Assembly: GCA_902495455.1 (NCBI GenBank)
Contig: CABUXJ010000015.1
Coordinates: 1-57,242, forward strand
Reading direction: 5' to 3'
From: an uncultured Prevotella sp.
GTDB taxonomy: Bacteria; Bacteroidota; Bacteroidia; Bacteroidales; Bacteroidaceae
DNA: 57,242 bases
How positions within the stretch are numbered: the first letter of the stretch is position 1; each line of letters opens with the position of its first letter. A program made the translations under genes and the position numbers. The notes beneath the pieces were generated by a model. That model was not told the DNA's origin, did not search any database, and was given only the letters and a program-made list of their open reading frames with translations. Shown in pieces: positions 16,144 to 25,463 of this stretch.

Positions 16144-17166
16144 TTTGATGCCTCGTTCGTTGAGCGCCTTAGTGTATTTTGCTGCATTTCGCAGATGCTC
16201 TTCGTATGTCCGGGCAAAATTGTGGGTACCGGAGAAGTCTTCTTTGGCACACATATAAAGGTAGTCGTGGTCCACGTGGTTGAGTACGGCGTCAATTCCG
16301 GCGATGGATGCAATCTTGATTGGTCCCGGCGGCAGCCCCGTGTTGGCGTAAGTGTTGTACGGGCTGTTCGTTTTGAGCAACTTGTGATATATCCGTCGCA
16401 GTGCGAAATCCTTCAATGCAAACTTGATTGTGGGGTCGGCTTGCAATGGCATGTCCGCTTTCAGCCGATTATAGTACATTCCCGCAATCATGGGTTTTTC
16501 GCCGTTGTTGGCTGTTTCCTCATCGATGATGCTCGCCAGCGTGCAAACCTCGATGGGAGAGAGCCCCATCCGTTTTGCTTTCTCCATGCGTTCGCCGTTC
16601 CAGAAGTGTTCGTTTTCTTTCTTCATGCGTTCCATCAGCTTTTCGACACTCACGTTCCAATAGATGTCATACGTGTTAGGAACGAACAGAGCGGCTATTG
16701 TCGCTGTGTCATGACCATATTTCGCGCAGAAAGCGGAGTCAGTGAGGGCGGTCAGGAAAGCCGTACTGTCGGGCATGAGTTTTTTCCCGAGCACACCGGC
16801 CAATCGGTCGATTGTGCGTACTTCCGGGATTGTGATGCTGAGCGGGGTCTGTTGTCCGTTGCGGAGATGACGGAAAACGGTGAACACAATATCTCCCGGT
16901 GCAATGGCGTAGCGTCCGGTCCGTATGTTGTCGGCATATCCGCTGTGGCGTGCCAGTGTACGCAATCCGGTGATGGAGTGGCTTGACGATATCGGCGTGA
17001 GTTTGGCATAAACAGAATCAGCCGTGTCATCGTCGTCGATGTAGACATATTGTGTGGTTGAACTTGTGGTGAATCCGGTGAAGAAATAATAGTATAATAA
17101 TCCGATGATGAGCAGCAGGCATACGCCGGCTGTGTATAGATAGTATCGTGATTTCAGTGGTTTCAT
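16141..17166 (-). CDS. mltG: Endolytic murein transglycosylase MltG
   Basis: A 341-residue membrane-anchored lytic transglycosylase that cleaves nascent glycan strands and is thought to end their elongation. One N-terminal helix (YYLYTAGVCLLLIIGLLYYYF) is followed by a LysM-like region and the YceG catalytic domain. The catalytic glutamate lies in LASIIDEETANNGEKP. Other signature segments are IAGMYYNRLKADMPLQADPT, PYNTYANTGLPPGPI, and HDYLYMCAKEDFSGTHNFA. I start it at ATG 17166 rather than 39 bases earlier, because the longer form adds a stretch between a TACCTTTG promoter box and the start. The gene is solitary and divergent from malQ. Confidence 0.93.
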   Translation of the reverse strand: MKPLKSRYYLYTAGVCLLLIIGLLYYYFFTGFTTSSTTQYVYIDDDDTADSVYAKLTPISSSHSITGLRTLARHSGYADNIRTGRYAIAPGDIVFTVFRHLRNGQQTPLSITIPEVRTIDRLAGVLGKKLMPDSTAFLTALTDSAFCAKYGHDTATIAALFVPNTYDIYWNVSVEKLMERMKKENEHFWNGERMEKAKRMGLSPIEVCTLASIIDEETANNGEKPMIAGMYYNRLKADMPLQADPTIKFALKDFALRRIYHKLLKTNSPYNTYANTGLPPGPIKIASIAGIDAVLNHVDHDYLYMCAKEDFSGTHNFARTYEEHLRNAAKYTKALNERGIK

Positions 17167-17286
17167 ATCCTGTTGGGTTAGAAAATATGGGCAAAGGTAC
17201 ACCATTTTCCAAAATTAGCGAAATGTTTCTGTTCTTTTTTACTACCTTTGCATAGATGACATTACCATAATGTAATACGATAAGTG

Positions 17287-19983
17287 ATGAAACTCAAGTT
17301 TAACATAATATACAATACGGCATGGGGCGAAAGCCTGCATGTCGTTCTGGAGTACTACGGGAGTGACGGCAGTGTCAAGCGATATGACCTCCCGATGGTC
17401 ACGGAAGACGGTCAGAACTGGTCTTTGGAGACTGTCGCCGTGGAGTCGCGCAACCGCCGTCTGGTCTCTTTCGGGTACTCCTATCAGGTGGAGGATGCTG
17501 ACGGAAAGGTGTTGCGGCGCGAATGGGACTTCGTGAAGCGTGTGTTCCGGTGCGACCCGACGAAAGACTACGTTATGCCGGATGCGTGGCGCGACATACC
17601 CGTTCAAAGCCATTTGTACACCAATGCCTATCTGACCACTATAGGCGGCCACCGTGGCGAGACCGTTCGTCCGGAAGAATTGCCGCTCTTCCGTCGTACA
17701 ATCGTCTTTCGCGTCTCCGCTCCCCAGCTCAAACCGGGGCAGGCCTTGGCCGTCTGCGGCAGCCATCCGGCCATCGGCGGATGGAATGTCTCCCGCTACG
17801 TGCGGATGCAGTATGCCGGACAGACCGTATGGACCCTGTCTGTCAATGTGATGGGCATGCTCCTGCCGTTAGAATACAAGTACGTCATCGTTGACGACGC
17901 CACCAGTTCCTTCACCTCATGGGAGGAGGGCGAAAACCGGAGCACCGGCCCGTGGGACATTGCCGACGGCCAGGTACTCGTGCTCGACGGAGGCATACTC
18001 CGCGTCAAAGAAGACATCTGGCGTGTTGCCGGAGTGGTGATACCGGTCTTTTCGTTGCGCAGCAAGAGTTCGTATGGCGTCGGCGACTTCGGCGACTTGC
18101 GGCGAATGGTCGATTGGGCCGTCGCGACGGGAATGAAAGTGATACAAATTTTGCCTGTCAACGACACGACCAAGACGCACGGATGGACCGATTCTTATCC
18201 TTACAACGCCATTTCCATCTATGCTCTCCATCCCCACTATGTTGATCTGGATGCTGCCGGACGACTTGCGGACAAGGAGAAGATGAACTCATACAACCGC
18301 CGCCGCCATGAACTCAATGCCCTTGGTTATAGCGACTACGAAGCTGTGGCGCGCGTGAAGACAGCCTATCTTCGCGAACTCTATGACGAGCGTGGCCATC
18401 AGGTGACGTCGACCCGAGACTTCCGTACATTCGTTGAGACCAACGCCCATTGGCTCGTGCCATACGCCGCCTTCTGCCTGTTGCGTGAGGCCAACGGTAC
18501 GGCCCACTTTCAAGACTGGCCTGAGTTGTCGGTCTATGACGCCGAGCGGGTGAAGACATATTGCGAAAGCCGTAGCGACGACGTCACATATATATATTAT
18601 GTGCAATATCTCCTCCACACCCAGCTGCTCGCTGCCGGCGACTACGCCCGTTCCCGGGGCGTTATCATCAAGGGCGACATCCCGATCGGCATCTGCCGCG
18701 ACAGCGTCGAGGCCTGGGTGCAGCCCGAATACTTCCATCTCGACTCCCAGACAGGCGCACCGCCCGATGCTTTTTCGCAGAACGGCCAGAACTGGGGCTT
18801 CCCGACATACAACTGGCCGGCCATGCTCGCCGACGGATGCCGCTGGTGGCGCAACCGCTTCGCCCACATGGAGACCTATTTTGATGCCTTCCGCATCGAC
18901 CATGTGCTGGGCTTCTTCCGCATCTGGGAGATACCCGCCGACGCCGTCCACGGCATACTCGGCCACTTCTCGCCGGCCCTGCCGCTCACTCCTGAGGAGA
19001 TAGAATACTTCGGACTCCATTTCCGGAAGGACTTCATGACACGTCCTTTCATCAACGACACAATCATCCATCGGCTATTTGGCGTGCATGCACAATACGT
19101 GCGCGACACCTATCTCACGCCAAAGGCATACAACCTCTATGACCTTCGTCCCGAATACGCCACCCAACGCAAGGTGGAAGCCGCTTTCGGCGGGCTGCGC
19201 GACGAGAACAGTCTGTGGATACGCGACGGACTCTACAAGCTCATCGCCAACGTCCTTTTCCTCGAAGACCCGCGCCGCGAAGGCATGTATCACCCGCGGA
19301 TAGGTGCTTGCGGCGAACCCGTCTTCGACGCATTAAGCGGAGAGGAGAAAGATGCCTTCATGCGACTCTACAACAACTACTTCTTCCAACGCCACGACAT
19401 GTTCTGGGGCGCGCAGGCCATGCAGCGTCTGCCACAAGTCCTTTCCGGCATGCGGATGATGGTCTGTGCCGAAGATCTCGGCATGCTTCCGTCGTGTGTC
19501 GAGCCTGTTCTCGAAACTCTGCGCATCCAGACACTTGAGATACAGACCATGCCGAAACAGAGCGGCTTTGAGTTTGCTCATCTCGGAGGCTATCCCTATC
19601 GCAGCGTGGCCACGTTCGCGACTCACGACATGCCGCCGATGCGTCTCTGGTGGGCAGAGAGTCCGGAGCGAGCACAACGCTACTACGTGACCATGTTGCA
19701 GAAAGAAGGACGCGCACCGGAACAGCTTCCGGCTCATCTGGCAGAGGAAATCATCGCCCGCCATCTCTATTGTCCCTCGATGCTCTGTCTGCTGTCGTTT
19801 CAGGACTGGCTCGCTATGGACAGTGACCTGCGCCGTCCCAATCCGCGCGAGGAGCGCATCAATGTGCCGAACGACTGCTACAACCGCTGGCAGTATCGCA
19901 TGCACATCACGATAGAGGCTCTGTTGGAGGCGGACAAGTTCAATCGAAAAATAAAAACAATGATAACAAGAAGCAAACGATGA
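17287..19983 (+). CDS. malQ: 4-alpha-glucanotransferase, GH77 with two N-terminal starch-binding modules
   Basis: An 898-residue cytoplasmic disproportionating enzyme that transfers alpha-1,4-glucan segments, used in maltose, maltodextrin or glycogen metabolism. Two CBM20-like modules stand at about residues 1-110 and 125-230 (FRVSAPQLKPGQALAVCGSH, LEYKYVIVDD). The GH77 domain follows (SLRSKSSYGVGDFGDLRRMV). Catalytic residues visible: nucleophile Asp538 in FRIDHVLGFF, acid/base Glu729 in CAEDLGMLPS, and Asp781 in ATHDMPPMRLWW. The layout and length match the plant DPE2-like (two-CBM20) type rather than the short bacterial MalQ. The start is ATG 17287; a GTG one codon upstream is less likely. 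A TACCTTTG box lies at 17243. The stop overlaps the next start by four bases. Confidence 0.93.
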   Translation: MKLKFNIIYNTAWGESLHVVLEYYGSDGSVKRYDLPMVTEDGQNWSLETVAVESRNRRLVSFGYSYQVEDADGKVLRREWDFVKRVFRCDPTKDYVMPDAWRDIPVQSHLYTNAYLTTIGGHRGETVRPEELPLFRRTIVFRVSAPQLKPGQALAVCGSHPAIGGWNVSRYVRMQYAGQTVWTLSVNVMGMLLPLEYKYVIVDDATSSFTSWEEGENRSTGPWDIADGQVLVLDGGILRVKEDIWRVAGVVIPVFSLRSKSSYGVGDFGDLRRMVDWAVATGMKVIQILPVNDTTKTHGWTDSYPYNAISIYALHPHYVDLDAAGRLADKEKMNSYNRRRHELNALGYSDYEAVARVKTAYLRELYDERGHQVTSTRDFRTFVETNAHWLVPYAAFCLLREANGTAHFQDWPELSVYDAERVKTYCESRSDDVTYIYYVQYLLHTQLLAAGDYARSRGVIIKGDIPIGICRDSVEAWVQPEYFHLDSQTGAPPDAFSQNGQNWGFPTYNWPAMLADGCRWWRNRFAHMETYFDAFRIDHVLGFFRIWEIPADAVHGILGHFSPALPLTPEEIEYFGLHFRKDFMTRPFINDTIIHRLFGVHAQYVRDTYLTPKAYNLYDLRPEYATQRKVEAAFGGLRDENSLWIRDGLYKLIANVLFLEDPRREGMYHPRIGACGEPVFDALSGEEKDAFMRLYNNYFFQRHDMFWGAQAMQRLPQVLSGMRMMVCAEDLGMLPSCVEPVLETLRIQTLEIQTMPKQSGFEFAHLGGYPYRSVATFATHDMPPMRLWWAESPERAQRYYVTMLQKEGRAPEQLPAHLAEEIIARHLYCPSMLCLLSFQDWLAMDSDLRRPNPREERINVPNDCYNRWQYRMHITIEALLEADKFNRKIKTMITRSKR

Positions 19984-20618
19984 GACAGTACGACACTTAT
20001 ATCTTTGATCTTGACGGCACACTGCTGTCCACCCTTGATGACCTCGCGGCCAGTACTAACTACGCCCTGCGCCGGCACGGCATGCCGGAGCATACGCTCG
20101 ACGAAGTGCGCTGGATGGTGGGCAACGGCGTGCGCCTGCTGATAGAGCGTGCCACGCCCGGTGGTGCGTCAAACCCGCAGTTTGATTCCGTTTTCGCCAC
20201 TTTCCGCAGCCATTATGTGGAACACTCCCTTGACACGACCCGACCGTATCCCGGCATCATGGAAATGTTGACCGAACTGAAACGCCGTGGCCGGAGGATT
20301 GCCGTCGTGAGCAACAAGTTCTATGCTGCCACGCAGGAACTCTGTCGCCATTTCTTCGGTGATACCGTCGAAGTGGCCATCGGCGAGCGTGAAAACATCC
20401 GCCGCAAACCGGCCCCTGACACCGTCATTGAAGCTCTGCGCCAGCTTGGCGTCGGGCCGGAGGGAGCGGTCTATGTCGGTGACAGCGAGGTGGATGTCGC
20501 GACGGCGCGCAACAGCGGTCTGCCCTGCATCAGCGTGCTGTGGGGTTTTCGTGACCGCGACTTCCTGACGGAGCACGGTGCCACGACATTTATCACATCA
20601 CCGGAGGAAATCCTCTGA
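19980..20618 (+). CDS. HAD-family hydrolase, phosphoglycolate phosphatase-like
   Basis: A 212-residue HAD phosphatase. Motif I is FDLDGTLLST with the nucleophile Asp10 and Asp12. The cap begins with LAASTNYALRRHGMP. Motif II is IAVVSNK, the lysine of motif III is in NIRRKPAPDTV, and motif IV is YVGDSEVDVATARNSG. The sequence is closest to the Gph/phosphoglycolate phosphatase subgroup, but HAD substrate assignment from sequence is uncertain, and beta-phosphoglucomutase-like activity would also suit a gene translationally coupled to malQ by an ATGA overlap. Confidence 0.82.
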   Translation: MRQYDTYIFDLDGTLLSTLDDLAASTNYALRRHGMPEHTLDEVRWMVGNGVRLLIERATPGGASNPQFDSVFATFRSHYVEHSLDTTRPYPGIMEMLTELKRRGRRIAVVSNKFYAATQELCRHFFGDTVEVAIGERENIRRKPAPDTVIEALRQLGVGPEGAVYVGDSEVDVATARNSGLPCISVLWGFRDRDFLTEHGATTFITSPEEIL

Positions 20619-20650
20619 CGTGACATCGCTGCCGCGGAGTCTTCCGATGA

Positions 20651-20748
20651 AATCAAGGTGGGTTCTATAAATTACCACCGTATGAACATAATTGTTGTTG
20701 GTAATGTTTGTTTGTGCGGTGGTAATTTATAGAGCCCACCTTGATTTA
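20651..20748. repeat. Inverted repeat, 31-bp arms
   Basis: aaatcaaggtgggttctata and the following aattaccaccg (20651-20681) pair with their complement at 20718-20748; one position would be a G-U pair in RNA. The loop is 36 bases. It lies 33 bp beyond the HAD gene, so it may serve as terminator, but its arms are longer than a usual terminator and resemble a small palindromic element. Confidence 0.75.
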
Positions 20749-20873
20749 TTATTACAAAATCGTGTTCGGTAAATCTCTCGTAATTTGTTGTTTCCCGACC
20801 CTTTCAGGCCCTTTCGGGTCTTCCCGAAGTGCGATAGGTGTGGAGAAATTCGACCGGAAAAATGCCTTTCGGA

Positions 20874-21066
20874 TGCCGTAAGGCCCTTATTGCTCTTCTG
20901 AAAGACAAAACTTTGCGACTTTTTGATGCTTGTTTTCGGGCAAAAAAACGGTGCTTTGCGAGCAATAAGGCCCTCGTCAGGTTGCAACGGGGCCGCCGTT
21001 AGGTTGCGACGAGCGCCCCGTTGCAATCCAATAGCGGCCCCGTTGCAGAGCCGTAAGGGCTCCGCG
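20874..21066. repeat. Core-only, diverged copy of the structured intergenic repeat (copy C)
   Basis: tgccgtaaggcccttattgc (about 20874-20893) and the strings caacggggccgccgtt, gcaataaggccctc and atagcggccccgttgcag (20960-21045) are the same modules as in the core of the elements at 638, 11358, 34191 and 41151. The outer ends of those elements are not recognisable here. The copy is rearranged: the two stem arms are present but spaced and ordered differently. The rest of 20749-21337 shows no gene. Confidence 0.5.
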
Positions 21067-21337
21067 GCGGCTACTTCACGGCCTTTCCCAAAGATGGAAA
21101 AGGAGGATGAGAATGTAAGTGGTTGTGTTGCAGTGAGTTGCAAAAATGGTGCTTTCTCCGTCAGAAAAAGCGCCATTTTTTGACCTTCGCGTGCTTGCAA
21201 AATTTGGAGGCACGGCAAGAAAATTTTGTAAAGTGCCTCCGTATTTTGCCTTAAAATTCAGAATTTTCCGGACAAAACCACTCTCTTGTAACTTATCTGC
21301 CATCCGCTGTTAAGTGAGGTCGACCCACCGTGGCTCC

Positions 21338-21612
21338 ACTTGTCGTATGCTTCTCTCTGCACACATCTTTCAATGATATCACGCCAAAGAAAAGATATGT
21401 GCCGGGAGCAGATCACCACAAGTAGGGCGACCCGTCGCGACCGCCTCCTTGCCAACTGATACAACACGTTTGGTTGGCTTATGTGCACGTTCCGTCAGGC
21501 GATTGATTATGTGCCTACGAGGCGGTCGCGACGGGTCGCGACCCTACTTGTGGGTGATGCATAATATGTATGAACTGCGATAAAGATGTGTGCAGAGAGT
21601 ACTTGTCGTATG
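21338..21612. mobile_element. Palindromic MITE-like element, copy 2, with flanking 12-bp direct repeats
   Basis: The interior (about 21412-21560) is nearly identical to copy 1 at 1085-1303: cacaagtagggcgacccgtc arm, the centre gccaactgatacaacacg, and the opposite arm. The ends are inverted (ctctctgcacacatcttt near 21352 and its complement near 21582). The 12-mer acttgtcgtatg stands on both outer sides, at 21338-21349 and 21601-21612, as expected of a target-site duplication. There is no internal gene. Confidence 0.7.
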
Positions 21613-21653
21613 GGAAAACTCTGTCGGACGGGCTTTGATGACTTTTCAAAAGA

Positions 21654-22364
21654 TCATCCTAACGTGTGGCTGTCGAGATATGCCATGACCTCTTCCTTAT
21701 AGCTGTCGGAGATGGGGATGTATGTATCGCCGAAGACGATGCGCAGGCGTTCGATGAGCGTGATTTTGTTCATGTGTACGATATATGAACGGTGGGTCCG
21801 CATGAACTCAGGGCGCGGCAGGAAGTCCTCGAGCTTTTTCAGATTCATGAGAGAGACAATCTTTTCGCCGTTTGCGAGAAAAATCCGGACGTAGTCTTTG
21901 AGGCCCTCGATGTAGAGGATGTCGTCTAACGACACCTTGACCAGTTTGTAGTCGCTCTTGACCAGCATGAAGCGGTCCTTCTGGCATGTCTCGTTGCGAC
22001 GGGTGGAGGTGAACCATTCGAGCGCCTTGTCCGCCGCTCTGAGAAACTCTTCGTAACTTATCGGTTTCAAAAGATAGTCGATGGCGTTGACCTTATATCC
22101 CTCGACGGCATACTGGCTGAAGGCTGTGGTGAAGATTATTTTGGACTCTTTGGGCAGTATCCGGGCAAATTCCGTACCGCTCAGCTCCGGCATCTGTATG
22201 TCGAGGAATATCAGGTCGGCCGGATGTTCGCGCAAGTCCTTTATTGCACTGATGGCACTGTTGTAGGTTCCGTTCAGTTTGAGGAACGGAGTTTTGGCGG
22301 CATAGGCAGCCAGCAGGTCGGCCGCAAGTGGCTCGTCGTCAATTATTACGCAGCTTAGTGTCAT
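21654..22364 (-). CDS. LytTR-family response regulator
   Basis: A 236-residue DNA-binding response regulator. The receiver domain occupies residues 1-120 with the acidic pocket IIDDEP, the phosphorylated Asp55 in IFLDIQMPE, and the KPI lysine motif (YLLKPISYEEF). The LytTR DNA-binding domain is at about residues 140-232 (KLVKVSLDDILYIEGLKDYV, RTHRSYIVHMNKI). Its start overlaps the end of the histidine kinase gene by 26 bases, so they are translationally coupled. As the last gene of the efflux operon it probably controls the operon or a related envelope response. Confidence 0.92.
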   Translation of the reverse strand: MTLSCVIIDDEPLAADLLAAYAAKTPFLKLNGTYNSAISAIKDLREHPADLIFLDIQMPELSGTEFARILPKESKIIFTTAFSQYAVEGYKVNAIDYLLKPISYEEFLRAADKALEWFTSTRRNETCQKDRFMLVKSDYKLVKVSLDDILYIEGLKDYVRIFLANGEKIVSLMNLKKLEDFLPRPEFMRTHRSYIVHMNKITLIERLRIVFGDTYIPISDSYKEEVMAYLDSHTLG

Positions 22365-23409
22365 GGATGATTATTGTTGATGAATAGATGTTGTTGCCGG
22401 TGTCTGTCCCTCTCGTCCATTCGTATGTTCCCGGATAGGCCATTTCCAACCGTGTCGCTACCTGTTGCAGACCGATGCCGTGGCCGCTGCGGTCGACAGA
22501 ACTTTTGGGATGGTTGCTGTTTTCGATACGGAACGTTATGCTTTCGTCGTCCGCCTTGAGGCTGATGTGTATGAAGGACGGATGTGTCGCGCTCACCCCG
22601 TGTTTGAAAGCGTTCTCGATGAGCGAGATGAAAATCAGCGGGGCAATCCTGATGCGGCACGGGGTGGGTATGTCGGTGTCCAACCGAACGTCGACATGGG
22701 CGCTCAGACGGATGCGCATCAGACGGACGTAGTTGGTGAGAAACTGGACTTCTTTCTCAAGTTCGACATACTGTTCCTCGTTGTCGTAGAGCACGTAGCG
22801 GAGCATTTTGCTAAGTTCGAGAATGGCCTCCTGGGCTCTGACGGTGTCAAAGGCCGTCAGGGCGTAGATGTTGTTGAGCGTGTTGAGGAGAAAGTGGGGA
22901 TTGATCTGCGAACGCAGGTTCTTCAGTTCGGCTTCGGTGCGTGCGGCTTCAGCCTCGCGGCGTGCGGTCTCAGACTGTTGCCAGCGGAAAGCCAGTTTGA
23001 CGCATACGGCGATGGCGGCAGATGTGGTGAGGTTGAAGATGTTGCGCAGGATGAGGAAAACGGTGATGAAAGCTTCAGGCCGTGGTTTGATGAAGTCGGG
23101 TCTGTGAGGGTCGGCAGGATGCGGATGGACGAATGTCATCCAGTAGTGGAGCGCAATGCCCAGACTGACGATGACGATTGTGTTGATGATCCAGAAGTAT
23201 TGTTTCTTGTTGTTGACAAAGAAACGGGGTGCGAGCCAAAGGTAGTTCAGATAGAAAACGACGAAAAGTGAAAGCGGGCCTACGCTGAAAAGGATGAATT
23301 CGCGTAGGCTCACACCGTTTCCGTGGTTGAAAGACATGAGCGGCGCCAGGAATACTATGGTCCATATCGCCGCGTGGATGAGATAGATGAGTTTGCTTCT
23401 GTCATTCAT
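22339..23409 (-). CDS. LytS/YehU-type sensor histidine kinase
   Basis: A 356-residue membrane histidine kinase. Four hydrophobic segments occupy about residues 5-140. The His_kinase domain has the phosphoacceptor His172 in INPHFLLNTLNNIYAL. The ATPase part ends with LIENAFKHGVS (N box) and GHGIGLQQVATRL (G box). No separate periplasmic sensor domain is seen, so the transmembrane part or partner pump proteins may sense the signal. Its start codon overlaps the end of the permease gene by 8 bases, tying the two-component system to the transporter. Confidence 0.92.
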   Translation of the reverse strand: MNDRSKLIYLIHAAIWTIVFLAPLMSFNHGNGVSLREFILFSVGPLSLFVVFYLNYLWLAPRFFVNNKKQYFWIINTIVIVSLGIALHYWMTFVHPHPADPHRPDFIKPRPEAFITVFLILRNIFNLTTSAAIAVCVKLAFRWQQSETARREAEAARTEAELKNLRSQINPHFLLNTLNNIYALTAFDTVRAQEAILELSKMLRYVLYDNEEQYVELEKEVQFLTNYVRLMRIRLSAHVDVRLDTDIPTPCRIRIAPLIFISLIENAFKHGVSATHPSFIHISLKADDESITFRIENSNHPKSSVDRSGHGIGLQQVATRLEMAYPGTYEWTRGTDTGNNIYSSTIIIHDTKLRNN

Positions 23410-24640
23410 ATCTCAGCGCTTCTATTGGGTCGAGCCGGGCTGCTTTCTTGGCCGGATACCATCCGAAGAAGACACCCGTGAACGTGCAGACGGCAAAACT
23501 CATGACGATTGTCCATGCCTGAATGGCGATGGGCCAGTGGGCCAGCATCTTGATGGCGTAGGAGGCGCTGATGCCTATCAGCACTCCGATGATGCCGCCG
23601 GTGACGCTGAGCAGGATGGCTTCGATGAGAAACTGGTTCAGGATGTCTATGCCGCGGGCACCGACACTCATTCGGAGTCCGATCTCGCGGGTTCGCTCGG
23701 TTACGCTGACGTACATGATGTTCATGATACCGATGCCTCCCACGATGAGCGAGATACCGGCAACGCAGCCCAAGAGAATGGTCAGCATGTTTGTCGTAGA
23801 GTTCATCATCGACGAAAGTTCTTCCTGCGAACGGATGTTGAAGTCGTCTTCGTCGGCCTCGGTGTTGTCCGTTGCGTCGTGGAGCTTGTGGTTACGGCGC
23901 AGGATATCGGTTATCTCGGCCGTGGCTTTGTCCGTCGCGCCTTCCGTGATGGCCGAACACTGTATGCTGCCGAGATAGGTCTGGGCGAGCAGTCGCTTCA
24001 TTACGGAGGTATAGGGAGCCAGCACGAGGTCGTCCTGGTCCATGCCCATAGAGTTGTAGCCCTTCTTCTTCAGCACTCCGATGACACGGAACGGAATCGA
24101 ATTGAAGCGCACCACCTTGCCGATGGGGTCGCTGCCGTCTGGAAAGAGATTGTCCACGACGGTCTGACCGAGTATGCAGACCTTGGCGCTTGACTTTATC
24201 TCGCCGTCCGTGAACATTTCGCCGTCGGCCACGCTGAGCTGCCGTATGTCGAGATACTCCTGGTTGACGCCGTAGACTGTGGAAGGAGTGTTCTCATTGC
24301 CGTAGATGAATTGGCCGCTCTTGGTCACCACGGGACTGATGCCTTTGATGTATTTGCACTCGTCGCGGATGGCTTCATAGTCCGTCATCTTCAGGGTTTC
24401 CATCGACGAAGCGTCCTGACGGACACCGCCCCGGCGGTCTGCTCCGGGATGAATCATGATCATGTTTGAGCCCATCTCGGCTATGTTGGCCTGTATGCTC
24501 TGCTTTGTGCCTTGTCCGACGGCAAGCATCGTTATCACCGACCCGATGCCGATGATGATGCCCAATGCCGTGAGGAATGAGCGGGTCTTGTTGGCGGCTA
24601 TGGCGCGGAGTGCTATCTTGAAGAGATTTGTGTAGTTCAT
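23402..24640 (-). CDS. MacB-type ABC transporter permease
   Basis: A 412-residue permease of the MacB/FtsX class. One N-terminal helix (TRSFLTALGIIIGIGSVITM) is followed by a large periplasmic MacB core domain (about residues 45-270), then three C-terminal helices (LLGCVAGISLIVGGIGIMNIM, ILLSVTGGIIGVLIGISASY, IVMSFAVCTFTGVFFGWYPA) ending AARLDPIEALRYE. In MacAB-TolC pumps this protein transmits force from the ATPase to move periplasmic substrates outward. The permease and ATPase are separate genes here, while in E. coli MacB they are fused. Confidence 0.92.
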   Translation of the reverse strand: MNYTNLFKIALRAIAANKTRSFLTALGIIIGIGSVITMLAVGQGTKQSIQANIAEMGSNMIMIHPGADRRGGVRQDASSMETLKMTDYEAIRDECKYIKGISPVVTKSGQFIYGNENTPSTVYGVNQEYLDIRQLSVADGEMFTDGEIKSSAKVCILGQTVVDNLFPDGSDPIGKVVRFNSIPFRVIGVLKKKGYNSMGMDQDDLVLAPYTSVMKRLLAQTYLGSIQCSAITEGATDKATAEITDILRRNHKLHDATDNTEADEDDFNIRSQEELSSMMNSTTNMLTILLGCVAGISLIVGGIGIMNIMYVSVTERTREIGLRMSVGARGIDILNQFLIEAILLSVTGGIIGVLIGISASYAIKMLAHWPIAIQAWTIVMSFAVCTFTGVFFGWYPAKKAARLDPIEALRYE

Positions 24641-24677
24641 TATCGCTTGTTTTACGGTTGTCTGCCGTTCTGTGGCG

Positions 24678-24721
24678 TTTTATTCGTCCGTGGTTGGCAT
24701 TTTATTCGTCCGTGGTTGGCG
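24678..24721. repeat. 22-bp tandem duplication across the ATPase stop codon
   Basis: Two units of 22 bp, 24678-24699 and 24700-24721, sharing ttttattcgtccgtggttgg. The second unit contains the stop codon and last codons (PTTDE) of the ABC ATPase; the first is the same sequence repeated beyond the stop. Confidence 0.85.
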
Positions 24722-25460
24722 GCAGGGCGGCCAGACCTTCGGCGGCTGACATTATGTTGTTATTGTATTCGTCGCTTATCACCCGGCCATCCCTCAGCAT
24801 GATGTTGCGGCTGGAATAGTTGGCAATATCAGGGTTGTGGGTCACAAAAATGATTGTTCTGCCCTCGGCATGCAGTTTCTGAAAAAGCACGAGGATTTCG
24901 AAAGAAGTGCGCGTGTCGAGGTTTCCGGTGGCCTCGTCGGCCAGGATCACGGCCGGATTGTTGACCAAAGCACGGGCAATTGCCACACGTTGCATCTGGC
25001 CTCCGGACATCTGGTTGGACTTGTGGGAGAGGCGGTCGCCGAGCCCTACGGCCTTCAGCGCATCCACGGCACGCTCGTGGCGTTCGGCTGCGGATACCCC
25101 ACTGTTGTACATCAGCGGCAGTTCGACGTTCTCGACGCTCGTCGTCTTGGCTAAAAGATTATAGTTCTGGAAGATGAAACCAATCTTGCGGTTGCGCAAT
25201 ACGGCCCTCTGTGACTTTGACATCGTGCGTACGGACACTCCGTCCAAATAGTATTCGCCGCTGGTGGGCGTGTCGAGACAGCCTAATTGGTTGAGCAGTG
25301 TCGACTTTCCGGAGCCAGACTTTCCCATGATGGTGACGAACTCGCCCTCATAAATCTTGAAGGAGACACCGCGGAGGGCATGGACCATTTCGTCGCCGAC
25401 CATGAACTGGCGCTTCACGTCCTTTAGTTCTATGACTATTTTTCTATCCTTTCCGGTCAT
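24702..25460 (-). CDS. MacB/LolD-type ABC transporter ATP-binding protein
   Basis: A 252-residue ATPase. Walker A is GKSGSGKSTLLNQLG, the Q-loop is FIFQNYNLL, the signature is MSGGQMQRVAIARAL, Walker B is VILADEATGNLD, and the switch histidine is in FVTHNPD. The subtype (EFVTIMGKSGSGKSTL, LGCLDTPTSGEYYLDG) is that of the MacB/LolD group. The start is 3 bp from the end of the adaptor gene. The short C-terminal tail after the H-loop ends at a duplicated 22-bp sequence. Confidence 0.94.
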   Translation of the reverse strand: MTGKDRKIVIELKDVKRQFMVGDEMVHALRGVSFKIYEGEFVTIMGKSGSGKSTLLNQLGCLDTPTSGEYYLDGVSVRTMSKSQRAVLRNRKIGFIFQNYNLLAKTTSVENVELPLMYNSGVSAAERHERAVDALKAVGLGDRLSHKSNQMSGGQMQRVAIARALVNNPAVILADEATGNLDTRTSFEILVLFQKLHAEGRTIIFVTHNPDIANYSSRNIMLRDGRVISDEYNNNIMSAAEGLAALPPTTDE

Positions 25461-25463
25461 GGC

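Noticed and set aside
20923..21488. Short frames between the HAD gene and the LytTR gene
   Set aside because: They lie over repeat copy C and the palindromic element, with similar peptides at the other repeat copies; no gene is supported.
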